Counted from the first letter of the stretch, positions 17,295-26,548 are shown. The stretch: DNA of 64,000 nt from an uncultured Corynebacterium sp. (GCF_946221105.1 NZ_CAMICL010000007.1:1-64000); one strand, 5' to 3'. Notes: a model not told the origin generated them from the letters alone. Made by a program: numbers and translations.

Positions 17295-18431
17295 ATGGCT
17301 ACAGAACAAAAAATCACAGAGCAGGACGTCCTCGCCGCACTCGAGCGCGTGGAGGACCCCGAGATTGGCAAGCCCATCACCGAGCTGGGCATGGTGGAAT
17401 CCGTGCGCATTGACGGCGCGGACGTGGCCGTGGGCATCTACCTGACCATCGCCGGCTGCCCGATGCGCGACACCATCGAAGACAACACGCGCGCGGTGTT
17501 AGAGGAGCTTGACGGTGTCGGCGACGTGACCGTCACCCTGCACACCATGAGCGACGAGCAGCGCCGGGCGCTGGCGCTGAAGCTGCGCGGCGAGCAGACC
17601 GGGCCCGCGATCCCGTTCGCCGACCCGGACACGCGCACCCGCATCTTCGCCGTCGCTTCCGGCAAGGGCGGCGTGGGCAAATCCTCCATGACCGTGAACC
17701 TGGCCACCGCGCTGGCCGCGCAAGGCCTGAGCGTCGGCGTGGTGGACGCGGACATCTACGGCCACTCCGTGCCCGGCCTGATGGGCTCGGCGGAGAAGGG
17801 CCCCACCGTTGTCGACGAGATGATCATGCCGCCGATCGCCCACGGCGTGCGCCACATCTCCGTGGGCCAGTTCGTCGAAGGCAACGCGCCGATCGTGTGG
17901 CGCGGGCCCATGCTCACCCGCGCGATCCAGCAGTTCCTGGCCGACGTGTACTGGGGCGACTTGGACGTGCTGTTCATGGACCTGCCGCCCGGCACCGGCG
18001 ACGTTGCCATCACCGTGGCGCAGCTGGTGCCGAACGCGGAGCTGCTCATCGTGACCACCCCGCAGGCCGCCGCTGCAGAGGTGGCCGAACGAGCCGGCAC
18101 GATCGCGCAGCAGACGGACCAGAAGATCGCCGGCGTGATCGAGAACATGTCCGGCATGACCATGCCCGACGGCACCGTGATGAACATCTTCGGCGAGGGC
18201 GGCGGCGAGCAAGTCGCCGAGCGCCTGACACAGCTGACCGACTCCGACGTCAAGCTGCTCGGCTCCATCCCCCTGGACCCGAAGCTTCGCGAGCACGGCG
18301 ACGCCGGCACCCCCGTCACCATCTCTGAGCCGGACTCCCCCGCCGCCAAGGCCATCCAGGCCGTCGCGGATCAGCTGAAGGTTCGCCGCGAGTCGCTCGC
18401 CGGCAAGAGCCTCAACCCGCAGGTTAAGTGA
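17295..18431 (+). CDS. mrp: Mrp/ApbC/NBP35-family P-loop ATPase (Fe-S carrier-like)
   Basis: A 378-residue protein with an N-terminal DUF59/MIP18 domain (residues about 7-80, with GCPMRD) and a deviant Walker A ATPase domain (SGKGGVGKSS at 122-131). Relatives load or carry Fe-S clusters. The Cys-X-X-Cys pair that binds the cluster in enteric ApbC, normally after ENMS, is absent: the segment here reads GMTMPDGTVMNIFG. A GCAGGG site precedes ATG 17295. Its 3' end overlaps the convergent tatB gene by 8 bases. Confidence 0.92.
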   Translation: MATEQKITEQDVLAALERVEDPEIGKPITELGMVESVRIDGADVAVGIYLTIAGCPMRDTIEDNTRAVLEELDGVGDVTVTLHTMSDEQRRALALKLRGEQTGPAIPFADPDTRTRIFAVASGKGGVGKSSMTVNLATALAAQGLSVGVVDADIYGHSVPGLMGSAEKGPTVVDEMIMPPIAHGVRHISVGQFVEGNAPIVWRGPMLTRAIQQFLADVYWGDLDVLFMDLPPGTGDVAITVAQLVPNAELLIVTTPQAAAAEVAERAGTIAQQTDQKIAGVIENMSGMTMPDGTVMNIFGEGGGEQVAERLTQLTDSDVKLLGSIPLDPKLREHGDAGTPVTISEPDSPAAKAIQAVADQLKVRRESLAGKSLNPQVK

Positions 18432-18849
18432 TGTCCTCCCAGGAGAAGCTCCTGCCTTTCGACGGCCGCTCCGCCTGATCCTGCTGCGGCTGCGCCGGCT
18501 GCGGCGCAGGCTGGTCCGGCTGCGGCTGTGCGGAGCGCGGGCCCGAGCGGGTGGGCTCCGGGTCGGCCTGGCGCGGGTCCACCGCCTCGTCCTCGAACAG
18601 CACCTTCGCCATCGCGCGGCGCGGGCCCATCGCCGCGTACTGGGACACGGTGTCGATGGGCTTTTTGAATTCCTCGAAGCCTTCCAGCTCCCCGTTGAGC
18701 TCGGCCTTGGCGTTGTTGATGGCCTTCTTCGCGGCGTAGATCGCCGCGCGCACATCCTCCACGACGGCGGGCAGGCGTTCGGGCCCGATCACGATGAGCC
18801 CGATGATCAGGATGAAGAAGATCTCGCCCCAGCCGATGTTGGAAAACAC
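18424..18849 (-). CDS. tatB: Sec-independent translocase protein TatB
   Basis: A 141-residue TatB. One N-terminal membrane helix (about residues 5-22, MFSNIGWGEIFFILIIGL) ends with the conserved G-P-E-R-L hinge, followed by an amphipathic helix and a long Pro/Gln-rich tail. It works with TatC in recognition of folded twin-arginine substrates. GTG 18849 is the start. The gene lies 10 bases after the anti-sigma factor, giving the sigE-anti-sigma-tatB order of C. glutamicum; mycobacteria have htrA between the last two. Confidence 0.93.
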   Translation of the reverse strand: MFSNIGWGEIFFILIIGLIVIGPERLPAVVEDVRAAIYAAKKAINNAKAELNGELEGFEEFKKPIDTVSQYAAMGPRRAMAKVLFEDEAVDPRQADPEPTRSGPRSAQPQPDQPAPQPAQPQQDQAERPSKGRSFSWEDIT

Positions 18850-18859
18850 CTACAACACC

Positions 18860-19237
18860 CTACTCCCCGCGGCGCTTCAGCGCGCCCAAAGCCGACTGCA
18901 GCGCCGAGCCCAGGTTGGCGCCGAGGTCAGTGGCCAGCTTCCTGCCCCGACCGCGCGAACCCGGCGCCTCTCCCACTGAGTCGAGGTCCTCGGCGCACAT
19001 GCCCGCCAGGCGCTCCACCAGCGACGCCGGGGCGTGCACGCTGGAGTTGTCCACCACGCGCAGCCGGTTCGCGGCGCGGCGCTGGGCGTCGACCTCGGCG
19101 CTGCACTCGTCGCAGTCCTCCAGGTGGCGCGCGGCGCGGCGGAACGCGGAATCAGACAGCTCGCCGTCCACGAAGGCGGCGACCGCCTCCGGGTTCAGGT
19201 GGTCGGTGGAGTTGAATTCGCGTTTGGTCATTGACAT
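18860..19237 (-). CDS. cseE: Anti-sigma-E factor with zinc-binding ZAS domain
   Basis: A 125-residue soluble anti-sigma factor. The HxxxCxxC zinc motif (His38, Cys42, Cys45 in RHLEDCDEC) identifies the ZAS domain that binds and silences the ECF sigma factor encoded just upstream. The C-terminal part is basic and Gly/Arg-rich with no membrane helix, so it is a cytosolic sensor, as for CseE/RseA. Starts at 19237, 19231 or GTG 19240 are all possible, with none having a clear ribosome site. It is 11 bases from the sigE stop. Confidence 0.9.
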   Translation of the reverse strand: MSMTKREFNSTDHLNPEAVAAFVDGELSDSAFRRAARHLEDCDECSAEVDAQRRAANRLRVVDNSSVHAPASLVERLAGMCAEDLDSVGEAPGSRGRGRKLATDLGANLGSALQSALGALKRRGE

Positions 19238-19248
19238 CACGTCGCTTG

Positions 19249-19842
19249 TTAGCGGGTGCGGATGAGTTCCTTTGCGTGTGCGTCCTCAAGCGCCTGCGCC
19301 TCCAGCGATTCGCGCAGCTGCGCGCGCCCGCGGTGGATGCGGGAGCGCACCGTGCCCATCTTCACGCCAAGGGTGTCGCCGATTTCCTCGTAGGTCATGC
19401 CCATCACGTCGCACAGCACGACGGCGACGCGGAAGTCCGGCGCCAGATCGTCCAGCGCGCGCTGCAGCGCCGGGTCCAGGTTGGCCACGTTGTAGGCCTC
19501 CTCCGGCGTCATGTCGGTGCCGGGCACGCGCTCGTAGTCCTCCGGCAGCGCCTCCATGCGGATCTTCGCGCGGCGGCGCACCATGTCCAAAAACAGGTTG
19601 GTGGTGATGCGGTGCAGCCAGCCCTCGAAGGTGCCGGGCTGGTAGTTCTTCAGGCTGCGGAACACGCGCATGAAGGTCTCCTGCGTCAGGTCCTCCGCGT
19701 CGTGCTGGTTGCCGGACAGGCGGTAGGCCAGGCGGTACACACTGTCTGCATGTTCCTGCACCAGCTCCGACCAGGTGGGCATGGCCCCCTCGCCCGCGTC
19801 GAACGCGGCAGTGCCGGACAGCTGGTTTTCCTCAGAGGTCAT
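19249..19842 (-). CDS. sigE: RNA polymerase ECF sigma factor SigE
   Basis: A 197-residue group 4 sigma factor. Region 2 (about residues 25-95, [19 protein letters not shown] and [15 protein letters not shown]) and region 4 (about 130-180, [20 protein letters not shown]) are intact. It is predicted to drive the surface-stress regulon and is controlled by the anti-sigma factor downstream. ATG 19842 matches the family N-terminus; the longer frame upstream overlaps the divergent methyltransferase promoter. Family and synteny support are strong. Confidence 0.95.
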   Translation of the reverse strand: MTSEENQLSGTAAFDAGEGAMPTWSELVQEHADSVYRLAYRLSGNQHDAEDLTQETFMRVFRSLKNYQPGTFEGWLHRITTNLFLDMVRRRAKIRMEALPEDYERVPGTDMTPEEAYNVANLDPALQRALDDLAPDFRVAVVLCDVMGMTYEEIGDTLGVKMGTVRSRIHRGRAQLRESLEAQALEDAHAKELIRTR

Positions 19843-19917
19843 GGCAGATAGTTTGGCAGACTCACCTCCCGGAATCCAGCGCGTCTCCTGTGAGCTCCCT
19901 GGGCATGTGGGCCCCGC

Positions 19918-19923
19918 TATGAT
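19918..19923 (+). promoter_or_regulatory. -10 box, leaderless methyltransferase start
   Basis: TATGAT lies 7 bases before GTG 19931, which decides for that codon over the in-frame ATG at 19919. Confidence 0.5.
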
Positions 19924-19930
19924 TGCCGGT

Positions 19931-20593
19931 GTGAGTGAGACTGCGTTTACCCAACTGAGCACCTACATCGACTCCCGACGGGACCACCTGCCGGATGAGG
20001 TGGGCGAAGCGCTCGCCCGCGCCCGCGAGGACGCCGCGGAAAACGGCGTGCCGGTTCCCAGCCAGGTTGTGGGCGATCTGCTGTCCGTGCTGGCGGCGGG
20101 CAACGAGGCCTCCCAGGGCGCGGTCGCGGTGACCCCGGCCGCGGGGGTTGCGGGCCTGCACATCCTCGCCGGCCTGCGCGAGAAAGCCACCCTGACCTGC
20201 ATCGAACCGGAGGCGGCGCTGCAGGCGGGCGCGAAGGAGGCGTTCCGTGCCGCGGGGTTCGCGCCGTCGCGGGTACGCTTCCTCACCTCCCGCCCGCTGG
20301 ATGTGATGGGGCGCCTGGCCACCGGCGCGTACCAGCTCATCTACGCCGACGTCTCCGCCGTGGAGCTGCGCCCGCTCATCGACGCCGCGTGGCCCCTGCT
20401 CGCCCCCGGCGGCACGCTCGTCATCGCGGGCTCGCTTCTCGACGGCACCGTGGCCGACCCCACCCGCCGCGACCGCGACACTGAGGCGGCGCGCGAGGCG
20501 GACGCTTACGTCGATACGCTTGCGCTCGAAGATGCGGCCCTTGCGCGCCTGCCTCTCGACGGCGGGCTGACGCTTCTGACCAAGCGCCGCTAA
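19931..20593 (+). CDS. O-methyltransferase family protein (class I SAM fold)
   Basis: A 220-residue protein. It follows the order of small catechol-type O-methyltransferases: an N-terminal helix region, then the SAM-binding strands ([20 protein letters not shown] about residues 60-80, LTCIEPEA about 86-93) and a late [12 protein letters not shown]. The glycine-rich loop that should read as an E/D-x-G-x-G is altered to TPAAGVAG, so cofactor binding may be weak. Its position divergent from sigE matches the Rv1220c/sigE arrangement in mycobacteria. Substrate unknown. Confidence 0.8.
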   Translation: MSETAFTQLSTYIDSRRDHLPDEVGEALARAREDAAENGVPVPSQVVGDLLSVLAAGNEASQGAVAVTPAAGVAGLHILAGLREKATLTCIEPEAALQAGAKEAFRAAGFAPSRVRFLTSRPLDVMGRLATGAYQLIYADVSAVELRPLIDAAWPLLAPGGTLVIAGSLLDGTVADPTRRDRDTEAAREADAYVDTLALEDAALARLPLDGGLTLLTKRR

Positions 20594-21807
20594 ATTACCT
20601 CGCTCTTGCCCACGCACACCACGCCGTTGTCGGAGACGGTGAAACGCTCCCGGTCGCGCTGCGCGTCCACGCCGATGGTTTCGCCGTCGGAGACGTAGAC
20701 GTTCTTATCCAGGATGCAGTGGCGCACCACCGTGCCCTTGCCCACGCGCACGCCCGGCATCAGCACCGAGCCCTCCACGGTGGCGCCTTCCTCCACGCGG
20801 ACGTCGGTGGACAGCACCGAGTTGCGCACCGTCGCCCCCGAAATGATGGAGCCGGACGCCACGATGGACTCCTGCGCGATGCCGCCCATGACAAACTTCG
20901 CCGGGGGCAGGTTGTCCTCCTCCGTGGCGTGGATCGGCCACGCCTTGTTGTAGAGGTTGAACACCGGGTGCGAGGAAATCAGGTCCATGTGTGCCTCATA
21001 GAAGGAGTCCACGGTGCCCACGTCGCGCCAGTAGCCGCGGTCGCGCTCGGTGGCGCCCGGGACCTCGTTGCGGGAGAAGTCGTACACGTTCGCCTCGCCC
21101 TGGGACACGAAGTACGGGATGATGTCGCCGCCCATGTCGTGGGCGGAGTCCTCGTTCTGCTCGTCTTCCAGCAGCGCCTGGATCAGCGCCTCGGTGGAGA
21201 AGCAGTAATTGCCCATGGACGCGAACGCGGTCTCCGGGTCGTCGGGGGTGCCCGGCGGGTTGTCGGGCTTTTCCAGGAACTCGGTGATCGTGCCGTCGTC
21301 GTCAGCCTGGATGCAGCCGAACGCGTGCGCCTCCGAGCGCGGCACGCGAATGCCCGCCACGGTGGCGGCCTTGCCCGAGGCGATGTGGTCTTCCACCATC
21401 TGGGACGGATCCATGCGGTAGACGTGGTCCGCGCCGAAGACCAGGACGTAGTCCGGCGCATCGTCGTAGATCAGGTTCAGCGACTGCACGATCGCGTCCG
21501 CCGAACCCGAGTACCAGCGCTTGCCGCGGCGCTGCTGCGCCGGCACCGAGGCGATGTACTGCTGCGTCGGGCCCGAGACGTTCCACGCGGTGGCCACGTG
21601 GCGGTCCAGCGAGTGGGACTTGTACTGGGTCAGCACCGCGATGCGCATGTAGCCCGCGTTGACCAGGTTGGACAGGACAAAATCGATGAGGCGGTAGTTG
21701 CCGCCGAACGGCACGGCGGGCTTGGCACGGTCAGCGGTCAGCGGAAACAGGCGCTTGCCCTCACCGCCGGCCAGGACGATGGCGAGAACTCGAGGCTGGC
21801 TTTTCAT
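20590..21807 (-). CDS. glgC: Glucose-1-phosphate adenylyltransferase
   Basis: A 405-residue enzyme that makes ADP-glucose from ATP and glucose-1-phosphate. The N-terminal nucleotidyltransferase loop [13 protein letters not shown], the KPAVPFGG lysine site, [10 protein letters not shown] and the C-terminal left-handed beta-helix repeats are all present. ATG 21807 is 7 bases after a TAGCCT box and fits a leaderless start. It is divergent from glgA, which uses its product; both promoters lie in the 67-base gap. The 3' end overlaps the methyltransferase end by 4 bases. Confidence 0.96.
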   Translation of the reverse strand: MKSQPRVLAIVLAGGEGKRLFPLTADRAKPAVPFGGNYRLIDFVLSNLVNAGYMRIAVLTQYKSHSLDRHVATAWNVSGPTQQYIASVPAQQRRGKRWYSGSADAIVQSLNLIYDDAPDYVLVFGADHVYRMDPSQMVEDHIASGKAATVAGIRVPRSEAHAFGCIQADDDGTITEFLEKPDNPPGTPDDPETAFASMGNYCFSTEALIQALLEDEQNEDSAHDMGGDIIPYFVSQGEANVYDFSRNEVPGATERDRGYWRDVGTVDSFYEAHMDLISSHPVFNLYNKAWPIHATEEDNLPPAKFVMGGIAQESIVASGSIISGATVRNSVLSTDVRVEEGATVEGSVLMPGVRVGKGTVVRHCILDKNVYVSDGETIGVDAQRDRERFTVSDNGVVCVGKSEVI

Positions 21808-21814
21808 ACCAGCC

Positions 21815-21866
21815 AGGCTAATGAGAATTTCAGGTCCCTGCAGGGAATCGCGCGCGTAAGTAGGCT
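21815..21866. promoter_or_regulatory. Divergent glgC/glgA promoters
   Basis: A minus-strand TAGCCT (21820-21815) is 7 bases before glgC, and a plus-strand TAGGCT (21861-21866) is 8 bases before glgA. Both genes appear leaderless. Confidence 0.45.
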
Positions 21867-21874
21867 CGGCGGTC

Positions 21875-23032
21875 ATGAAAGTCGGAATGTTCACCCGCGA
21901 GTACCCGCCGGAGGTCTACGGCGGCGCCGGCGTCCACGTCACCGAGCTGACGCGCTTCATGCGCGACATCGTCGAGGTGGACGTGCACTGCATGGGCGCA
22001 CCCCGCGACGCTGCCGGCGTTTATGTCCACGGCGTCGACCCTGAGCTGGAGAACGCCAACGGGGCGATCAAGACGCTGTCCACCGGCCTGCGCATGGCCG
22101 ATGCCGCCGCCGGGCTGGACGTGGTGCACTCCCACACCTGGTACGCGGGCCTCGGCGGGCACCTGGCCGGCCAGCTGCACGAGATCCCCCACGTGGTCAC
22201 CGCCCACTCCCTCGAGCCGGACCGCCCCTGGAAGCGCGAGCAGCTCGGCGGCGGCTACAACGTCTCCTCCTGGTCGGAGAAGAACGCCTTCGAGTACGCC
22301 GATGCGGTCATCGCGGTTTCCGCCGGCATGAAGGAGGCGGTCCTGCGGGCCTACCCGCGTATCGACGCTTCTAAAGTCCACACCGTCTTAAACGGCATCG
22401 ACCCGGAGAAGTGGTACCCCGACTCCGGCACCATCGCCGAGGAGCTGGGCGTGGACCCGGACAAGCCCGTCGTGGCGTTCGTCGGGCGCATCACCCGCCA
22501 AAAGGGTGTGGCCCACCTGCTCAAGGCCGCCCAAGCCTTCGACGAGGACATCCAGCTCATCCTGTGCGCAGGGGCCCCGGACACCGAGGAGATTGCGGCG
22601 GAGACCGAAGGGCTCGTCGACAAGCTCAAGGCCTCTCGCGACGGTGTGTTCTGGATCCAGGAAATGATGCCCGCGGAGAAGGTGCGCGAGGTGTACTCGC
22701 TTGCCGACGTGTTCGTGTGCCCGTCCATCTACGAGCCGCTGGGCATTGTGAACCTCGAAGCGATGGCGTGCGAAACCGCCGTGGTAGCCTCGCGCGTCGG
22801 CGGCATCCCGGAGGTCGTCGTGGACGGCGAAACCGGCGTGCTGGTGGACTACGATGCCGACGACACCGCAGGCTTCGAGGCCTCCCTGGCCGAAGCCGTC
22901 AACGCTGTCGCAGGCGATAGCGAGCGCGCCGCCGCCATGGGTGCGGCCGGGCTCACACGGGCCAAAACCGACTTTTCCTGGGCAACCATTGCGCAAGAGA
23001 CCGTAGAGATTTACAAGGGGCTGAACAGATGA
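21875..23032 (+). CDS. glgA: GT4 glycogen synthase / maltose-1-phosphate synthase (GlgA/GlgM type)
   Basis: A 385-residue GT-B glycosyltransferase. N-terminal [19 protein letters not shown] and C-terminal [17 protein letters not shown] (the E-x7-E nucleotide-sugar site) are clear. It transfers glucose from ADP-glucose; the short actinobacterial form is homologous to mycobacterial GlgM, which makes maltose-1-phosphate, so either product is possible. The start at 21875 follows a TAGGCT box. The ATGA overlap with the next gene shows translational coupling to a GH32-like protein. Confidence 0.93.
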   Translation: MKVGMFTREYPPEVYGGAGVHVTELTRFMRDIVEVDVHCMGAPRDAAGVYVHGVDPELENANGAIKTLSTGLRMADAAAGLDVVHSHTWYAGLGGHLAGQLHEIPHVVTAHSLEPDRPWKREQLGGGYNVSSWSEKNAFEYADAVIAVSAGMKEAVLRAYPRIDASKVHTVLNGIDPEKWYPDSGTIAEELGVDPDKPVVAFVGRITRQKGVAHLLKAAQAFDEDIQLILCAGAPDTEEIAAETEGLVDKLKASRDGVFWIQEMMPAEKVREVYSLADVFVCPSIYEPLGIVNLEAMACETAVVASRVGGIPEVVVDGETGVLVDYDADDTAGFEASLAEAVNAVAGDSERAAAMGAAGLTRAKTDFSWATIAQETVEIYKGLNR

Positions 23033-24429
23033 CCGTTTACCGTCCGGAACTGCACGTCACCGCCGAGCGCGGCATCCTCGAAGGCCCCGCCGGCATCTAC
23101 CGCACCGGGTCCGCGAGCGAGCGCGTGTGGAACATGTTCTACCAGTACCGCCCCACCCCCGACGCGCCCAGCCGCTGGGGGCACCAGCAAAGCGAAGAAG
23201 ACGCGTTTAGCTGGGTGGACTGCAACGACGTCATCGTCCCCGTCGGCGGTGAGATCGCCGTGCGCGCCGGCAGCGTCTCCGCCGCCGGCGACGGCGTGGA
23301 TCTGTACTTCACCTCCGCCACCGCGGCCGGCAACACGATTCAGGTCGCGCACGTGCCGCACGTCGACAAGCTTTGTTCCGACCTCGACGACGAAGAAGAC
23401 CTCGACGTCTCCGCAGCCGCCGCCCGCCTCGGCGCCGTTGTCGAAGACGTCGCCGGCGTGAGCAACTTCCGCTCCCCCTGCGTCGTGCCCGACTGGGACG
23501 CCGACGCCGACCGCGACGACGCCCACGACGGCTGGCTCATGCTCGCCGTCTCCGGCCCCGAATCCGCGCCGAAACCCGTCGTGCTCACCTCCGACGACGG
23601 CCGCGACTGGAAGCTCGAAGGCATCCTCGAATTCGAGGGCGACACCGGCTTCGACATCGACGCCTCCCTGGTCGCCCCGCGCATCGTGCGCCTGCGCGAC
23701 GAAGTGGACGACCAAATCCGCGACGTGTTGTTTGTCACCCTCGAGCGCGACGGCAAAGACACCGCCGTCTACGCCGTCGGTGAACTGCGCGGCCACACCT
23801 TCCGCGTGGACACCCCGTTCACCATCGTCGACCACGGCCACGACTTCACCCGCCCCCGCAACACCACCTACAACCTGGTGGAAACGGCGAAGCTGTACGA
23901 GCGCGCCTACCTCTACGGGTTCATGACCAACACCGACCGCGCCGGCGACCCCACCAAAGAACCCAACTGGGACGCCGAAGGCTGGGCCAACGCGCTCACC
24001 TTGCCGCGCCGCGTGACCCTGCAGGGCGGCCGCATCTACCAGGTGCCCGCCCCGGGCCTGCCGGACGCGGTGGACAGCACCGACCGCGCCCGCATGTGGG
24101 CCGGCCTGTGCGAGGTCGCGCCGGGCTCCTCCGTTGTCGTCGAAGTCCTGGACGAAAACGGCGAGCCGGGCGTGGTGGTCACCCATTCCGGCGACCAGAT
24201 CACCCTCGACCGCTTGGACGGATCGCCCGCGAACGCCGCGCTGCACGACGAGGACGAGGACAACATCACCGTCATCGTCGACGGCTCCACCATCGAGGTC
24301 TACGCCGGCGGCGGCAGCGTGGTCATGTCCTCGCGCGTGTGGCTCGACGGCGGCTGCTCCGGCATCCGCACCCGCGCCCACGACGGCGCCGAGATCCACT
24401 CCGAGTGGCGCCGCGGCTACGTGCGCTAA
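23029..24429 (+). CDS. GH32-like protein lacking catalytic residues
   Basis: A 466-residue protein aligned by eye to sucrose/levan hydrolases (glycoside hydrolase family 32): MFYQYRPTPDAPSRWGHQQS (residues about 36-55) corresponds to the conserved FYQYNP-WGH block, and a beta-sandwich C-terminus follows. The catalytic sites are gone: the nucleophile motif WMNDPNG is replaced by ILEGPAG, the RDP motif by RSP (NFRSPCVV), and no EC acid/base motif is seen. It is probably a binding protein or pseudoenzyme. Its ATG overlaps the glgA stop (ATGA), so it is made together with the glucan synthase. Confidence 0.75.
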   Translation: MTVYRPELHVTAERGILEGPAGIYRTGSASERVWNMFYQYRPTPDAPSRWGHQQSEEDAFSWVDCNDVIVPVGGEIAVRAGSVSAAGDGVDLYFTSATAAGNTIQVAHVPHVDKLCSDLDDEEDLDVSAAAARLGAVVEDVAGVSNFRSPCVVPDWDADADRDDAHDGWLMLAVSGPESAPKPVVLTSDDGRDWKLEGILEFEGDTGFDIDASLVAPRIVRLRDEVDDQIRDVLFVTLERDGKDTAVYAVGELRGHTFRVDTPFTIVDHGHDFTRPRNTTYNLVETAKLYERAYLYGFMTNTDRAGDPTKEPNWDAEGWANALTLPRRVTLQGGRIYQVPAPGLPDAVDSTDRARMWAGLCEVAPGSSVVVEVLDENGEPGVVVTHSGDQITLDRLDGSPANAALHDEDEDNITVIVDGSTIEVYAGGGSVVMSSRVWLDGGCSGIRTRAHDGAEIHSEWRRGYVR

Positions 24430-24436
24430 GGCGGTT

Positions 24437-25300
24437 TTAGGCCTTGCGCATGCGGATCAGCTGCGCGCGAGCGGTGACTTTCATCTGCTCCGGCAGCTCC
24501 GCGAGGCGGGCCTGAAGCATGTCGCGGTCCAGGTGGCGCGCGGACGGGCTCATGCCCACCTGGGCGGCGATGGCGTCGCGCTCCAGCAGCATCGGGAACT
24601 CGATGAGCTGCGGTTCCGCCGCCGGGACCAGGTGACCCTCGGACTGGGCGATGAGGCGCTCGACCTTGCCCTCCTCGACGCCGAGGATGCCCAGCGGCTC
24701 GCGCAGCTCGTCCAGGTGGCCCTGGTCGGCGACGAGCATGACGGCCTCGCCGCCGTCGACGAGCACGCGCGCGAACTCGGCCGGGTTGCGCGGCGCGAAC
24801 ACGACGGCCAGCGCGTGAATGCTGCCGGTGCGGATGGGCAGCTGCTCCCACACGTCCGCCACCACTGCACCCACGCGCGGGTGCGCCTTCGCCAGGTGCT
24901 TCGCCGCCGGCACGGACACGTCCAGGCCGACGCCGCGCGCGCCCTCGATCAGGTCCAGGGTGTGGGCCAGGTAGTAGCCGGTGCCGGCGCCGGCCTCCAT
25001 GATCACCGGGTGATCGGCGTCGCCGGCGGCGCGCTCCACAACGTCTGCGAGCGCGTCGGAGACTGCCTCCACGAACGGCGCGAAGTGGCCGTTGGACAAA
25101 AACGTCTCGCGGGAGTTGACCATCTCCAGCGAATCACCCTCGTGCCCGATGCCCTTGCCGGCGGCGAGGGTGACGTAGCCCTGCTTGGCCACGTCATAAG
25201 AATGCCCCGATTCGGAGACGAGACGGGAAAAGTCGTCTTCGCCCCGAAGCGGGGTCAGATCTGCCGGGTCGGCGAGCACGTCCACAATGTCGTTGAGCAT
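24437..25300 (-). CDS. RlmA-like 23S rRNA guanine methyltransferase family
   Basis: A 287-residue SAM-dependent methyltransferase. GHSYDVAKQGYVTLAAG (residues about 32-48) matches the RlmA/TlrB block after the zinc finger, and GAGTGYYL (about 105-112) is the SAM loop. The four zinc-finger Cys residues of RlmA are missing; the N-terminus has none at all. It should methylate N1 of G745 or G748 in 23S rRNA, but the missing finger leaves the target open. ATG 25300 has a TAGTAT box 6 bases upstream, so it looks leaderless. Confidence 0.82.
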   Translation of the reverse strand: MLNDIVDVLADPADLTPLRGEDDFSRLVSESGHSYDVAKQGYVTLAAGKGIGHEGDSLEMVNSRETFLSNGHFAPFVEAVSDALADVVERAAGDADHPVIMEAGAGTGYYLAHTLDLIEGARGVGLDVSVPAAKHLAKAHPRVGAVVADVWEQLPIRTGSIHALAVVFAPRNPAEFARVLVDGGEAVMLVADQGHLDELREPLGILGVEEGKVERLIAQSEGHLVPAAEPQLIEFPMLLERDAIAAQVGMSPSARHLDRDMLQARLAELPEQMKVTARAQLIRMRKA

Positions 25301-25306
25301 GTGGCG

Positions 25307-25312
25307 ATACTA
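25307..25312 (-). promoter_or_regulatory. -10 box, leaderless rlmA-like gene
   Basis: TAGTAT, 6 bases before ATG 25300. Confidence 0.45.
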
Positions 25313-25326
25313 CCGCGTTCGGCGCG

Positions 25327-25497
25327 TTAGGCTTCTGCGGCCTCCGTGAGCAGTCGGCCGAGCTCGCCGGCCTCCTCCTTGGACAGCTCCACCACGAGGC
25401 GGCCGCCGCCGTCGGACGGGATACGCATCACGATCTTGCGGGACTCCTCCACCGCTTCCATCGGGCCACTGCCGGTACGCGGCTTCATTGCTGCCAT
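25327..25497 (-). CDS. DUF3117 small conserved protein
   Basis: A 56-residue protein (MAAMKPRTGSGPMEAVEE and ending LLTEAAEA). It is nearly identical in pattern to the DUF3117 family found throughout actinobacteria, including the mycobacterial protein at the same place next to glgA/glgC. Its segment RKIVMRIPSDGGGRLVVEL is a predicted small beta-sheet. A strong AAAGGAG ribosome site stands 9 bases before ATG 25497. Function unknown. Confidence 0.9.
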   Translation of the reverse strand: MAAMKPRTGSGPMEAVEESRKIVMRIPSDGGGRLVVELSKEEAGELGRLLTEAAEA

Positions 25498-25512
25498 TCG
25501 TCTACGCTCCTT

Positions 25513-25821
25513 TTACTTCGCGATAGTTGACGCAGACGATTCTACCCGAGCATCCTGCCTCTCGACGGGCCCAAGGTTGCCGCCGGCCAACTGCTCCAGC
25601 AGCGCATCCACCTGATCCATGCGGTAGCCGCGGTGCACCACCTCGAGCTGGATATCGCCGAAGTTGCCCTCCTCCACGGCGCGGCGGTTGGCCTCCTTGA
25701 CGTCGGCGGTCGGCGGCATCGGCGGCTGCGCCTCGCCGCGGCCGAAGACGGAGGCGAACACGCGCACGCCGATGATGCTCAGCAGCGCGAGGATGAGGAT
25801 TAACACTATCCAGGAAAGCAT
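25513..25821 (-). CDS. DivIVA-domain membrane protein
   Basis: A 102-residue protein. Residues 1-25 form one membrane helix (MLSWIVLILILALLSIIGV). After a Pro-rich linker, GYRMDQVDALLEQL (about 66-79) is the signature of DivIVA-type coiled-coil proteins, which mark curved membranes; the coiled coil itself is missing. It lies next to gpgS, as in mycobacteria (Rv1209 neighbourhood). A TAAACT box 7 bases before ATG 25821 overlaps the stop of gpgS and indicates its own leaderless transcript. Likely role in envelope or septum organisation. Confidence 0.82.
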   Translation of the reverse strand: MLSWIVLILILALLSIIGVRVFASVFGRGEAQPPMPPTADVKEANRRAVEEGNFGDIQLEVVHRGYRMDQVDALLEQLAGGNLGPVERQDARVESSASTIAK

Positions 25822-25828
25822 GCCGGTT

Positions 25829-25834
25829 AGTTTA
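25829..25834 (-). promoter_or_regulatory. -10 box for the DivIVA-domain gene
   Basis: TAAACT overlaps the gpgS stop codon and ends 7 bases before ATG 25821. Confidence 0.45.
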
Positions 25835-26548
25835 ACTGGCAACCCAGGCGGGGCGCTCGCGGACCTGGATTTCCCCCACCCCGGCGCGCGCCAGAATCGT
25901 GCGGGAGACCACGTCCGCCATGGGCCCGAGCTGTGTCAGCGGGCGGTTGCGGTGCTCGCGCGGGCTCAGTTCAGCCTGCGCGATGGATGCGGCTGTGTGG
26001 GCGGAGGCGACGTCAATGAGCAGGCCCGCCTCGACGCCGTAACCTGCGACGAACGGGAGACGAAGGGCGGTCGAGCGACGGATGGTGTACTCGCCGGCGA
26101 GCGGCTGGCGGATGTGGGCGAGCTGCGGGAACAGCGCGCGCAGCAGTGGCTTCGCGGTCAGTTCGGTGACGCGGCCGCCGGCGCGGGCGCGCTCGTAGGA
26201 GGCCTTGACCAGGTGGATGCTGTCGTCGCGCAACGGTTCGGCGAGCGCGTCGACCCACCATGGCTCGAGCGAGGTCACGTCCGCGTCCACGAACACCACG
26301 ACGTCGCCGGCGGCCGCCTTCACGCCGCGCCACAGGGCCTCGCCCTTGCCTGCCCACGGCTCGCGCGGGTCCACCTCGCGCCACGGCACCACCCGCGCGC
26401 CTGCCTCCGCCGCGAGTGTGGCGGTGGCGTCGGTGGAGTCGGGGTCGATAACCAGCACCTCGTCGGCGCTCGATGCGAGACACTTCTCAACGACGCCCGC
26501 CACCGTCGCTTCCTCATTCAACGCCGGGATGACCACGCTGACCCTCAC
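25832..26548 (-). CDS. gpgS: Glycosyltransferase, glucosyl-3-phosphoglycerate synthase type
   Basis: A 238-residue GT-A glycosyltransferase with N-terminal VSVVIPALNEEATV, the DAD metal site (residues 88-90, VFVDADVTS) and the late EYTIRRS and YGVEAGLL blocks of the GpgS family. GpgS transfers glucose from UDP-glucose to 3-phosphoglycerate at the start of methylglucose lipopolysaccharide synthesis in mycobacteria; in corynebacteria the role is less certain. It is about 85 residues shorter than the mycobacterial enzyme. GTG 26548 overlaps the stop of the upstream folP-like gene. Confidence 0.85.
   Translation of the reverse strand: MRVSVVIPALNEEATVAGVVEKCLASSADEVLVIDPDSTDATATLAAEAGARVVPWREVDPREPWAGKGEALWRGVKAAAGDVVVFVDADVTSLEPWWVDALAEPLRDDSIHLVKASYERARAGGRVTELTAKPLLRALFPQLAHIRQPLAGEYTIRRSTALRLPFVAGYGVEAGLLIDVASAHTAASIAQAELSPREHRNRPLTQLGPMADVVSRTILARAGVGEIQVRERPAWVAS

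Noticed and set aside
23373..23783. Arg-rich reading frame inside the GH32-like gene
   Set aside because: Low-complexity Arg/Pro shadow of the real frame.
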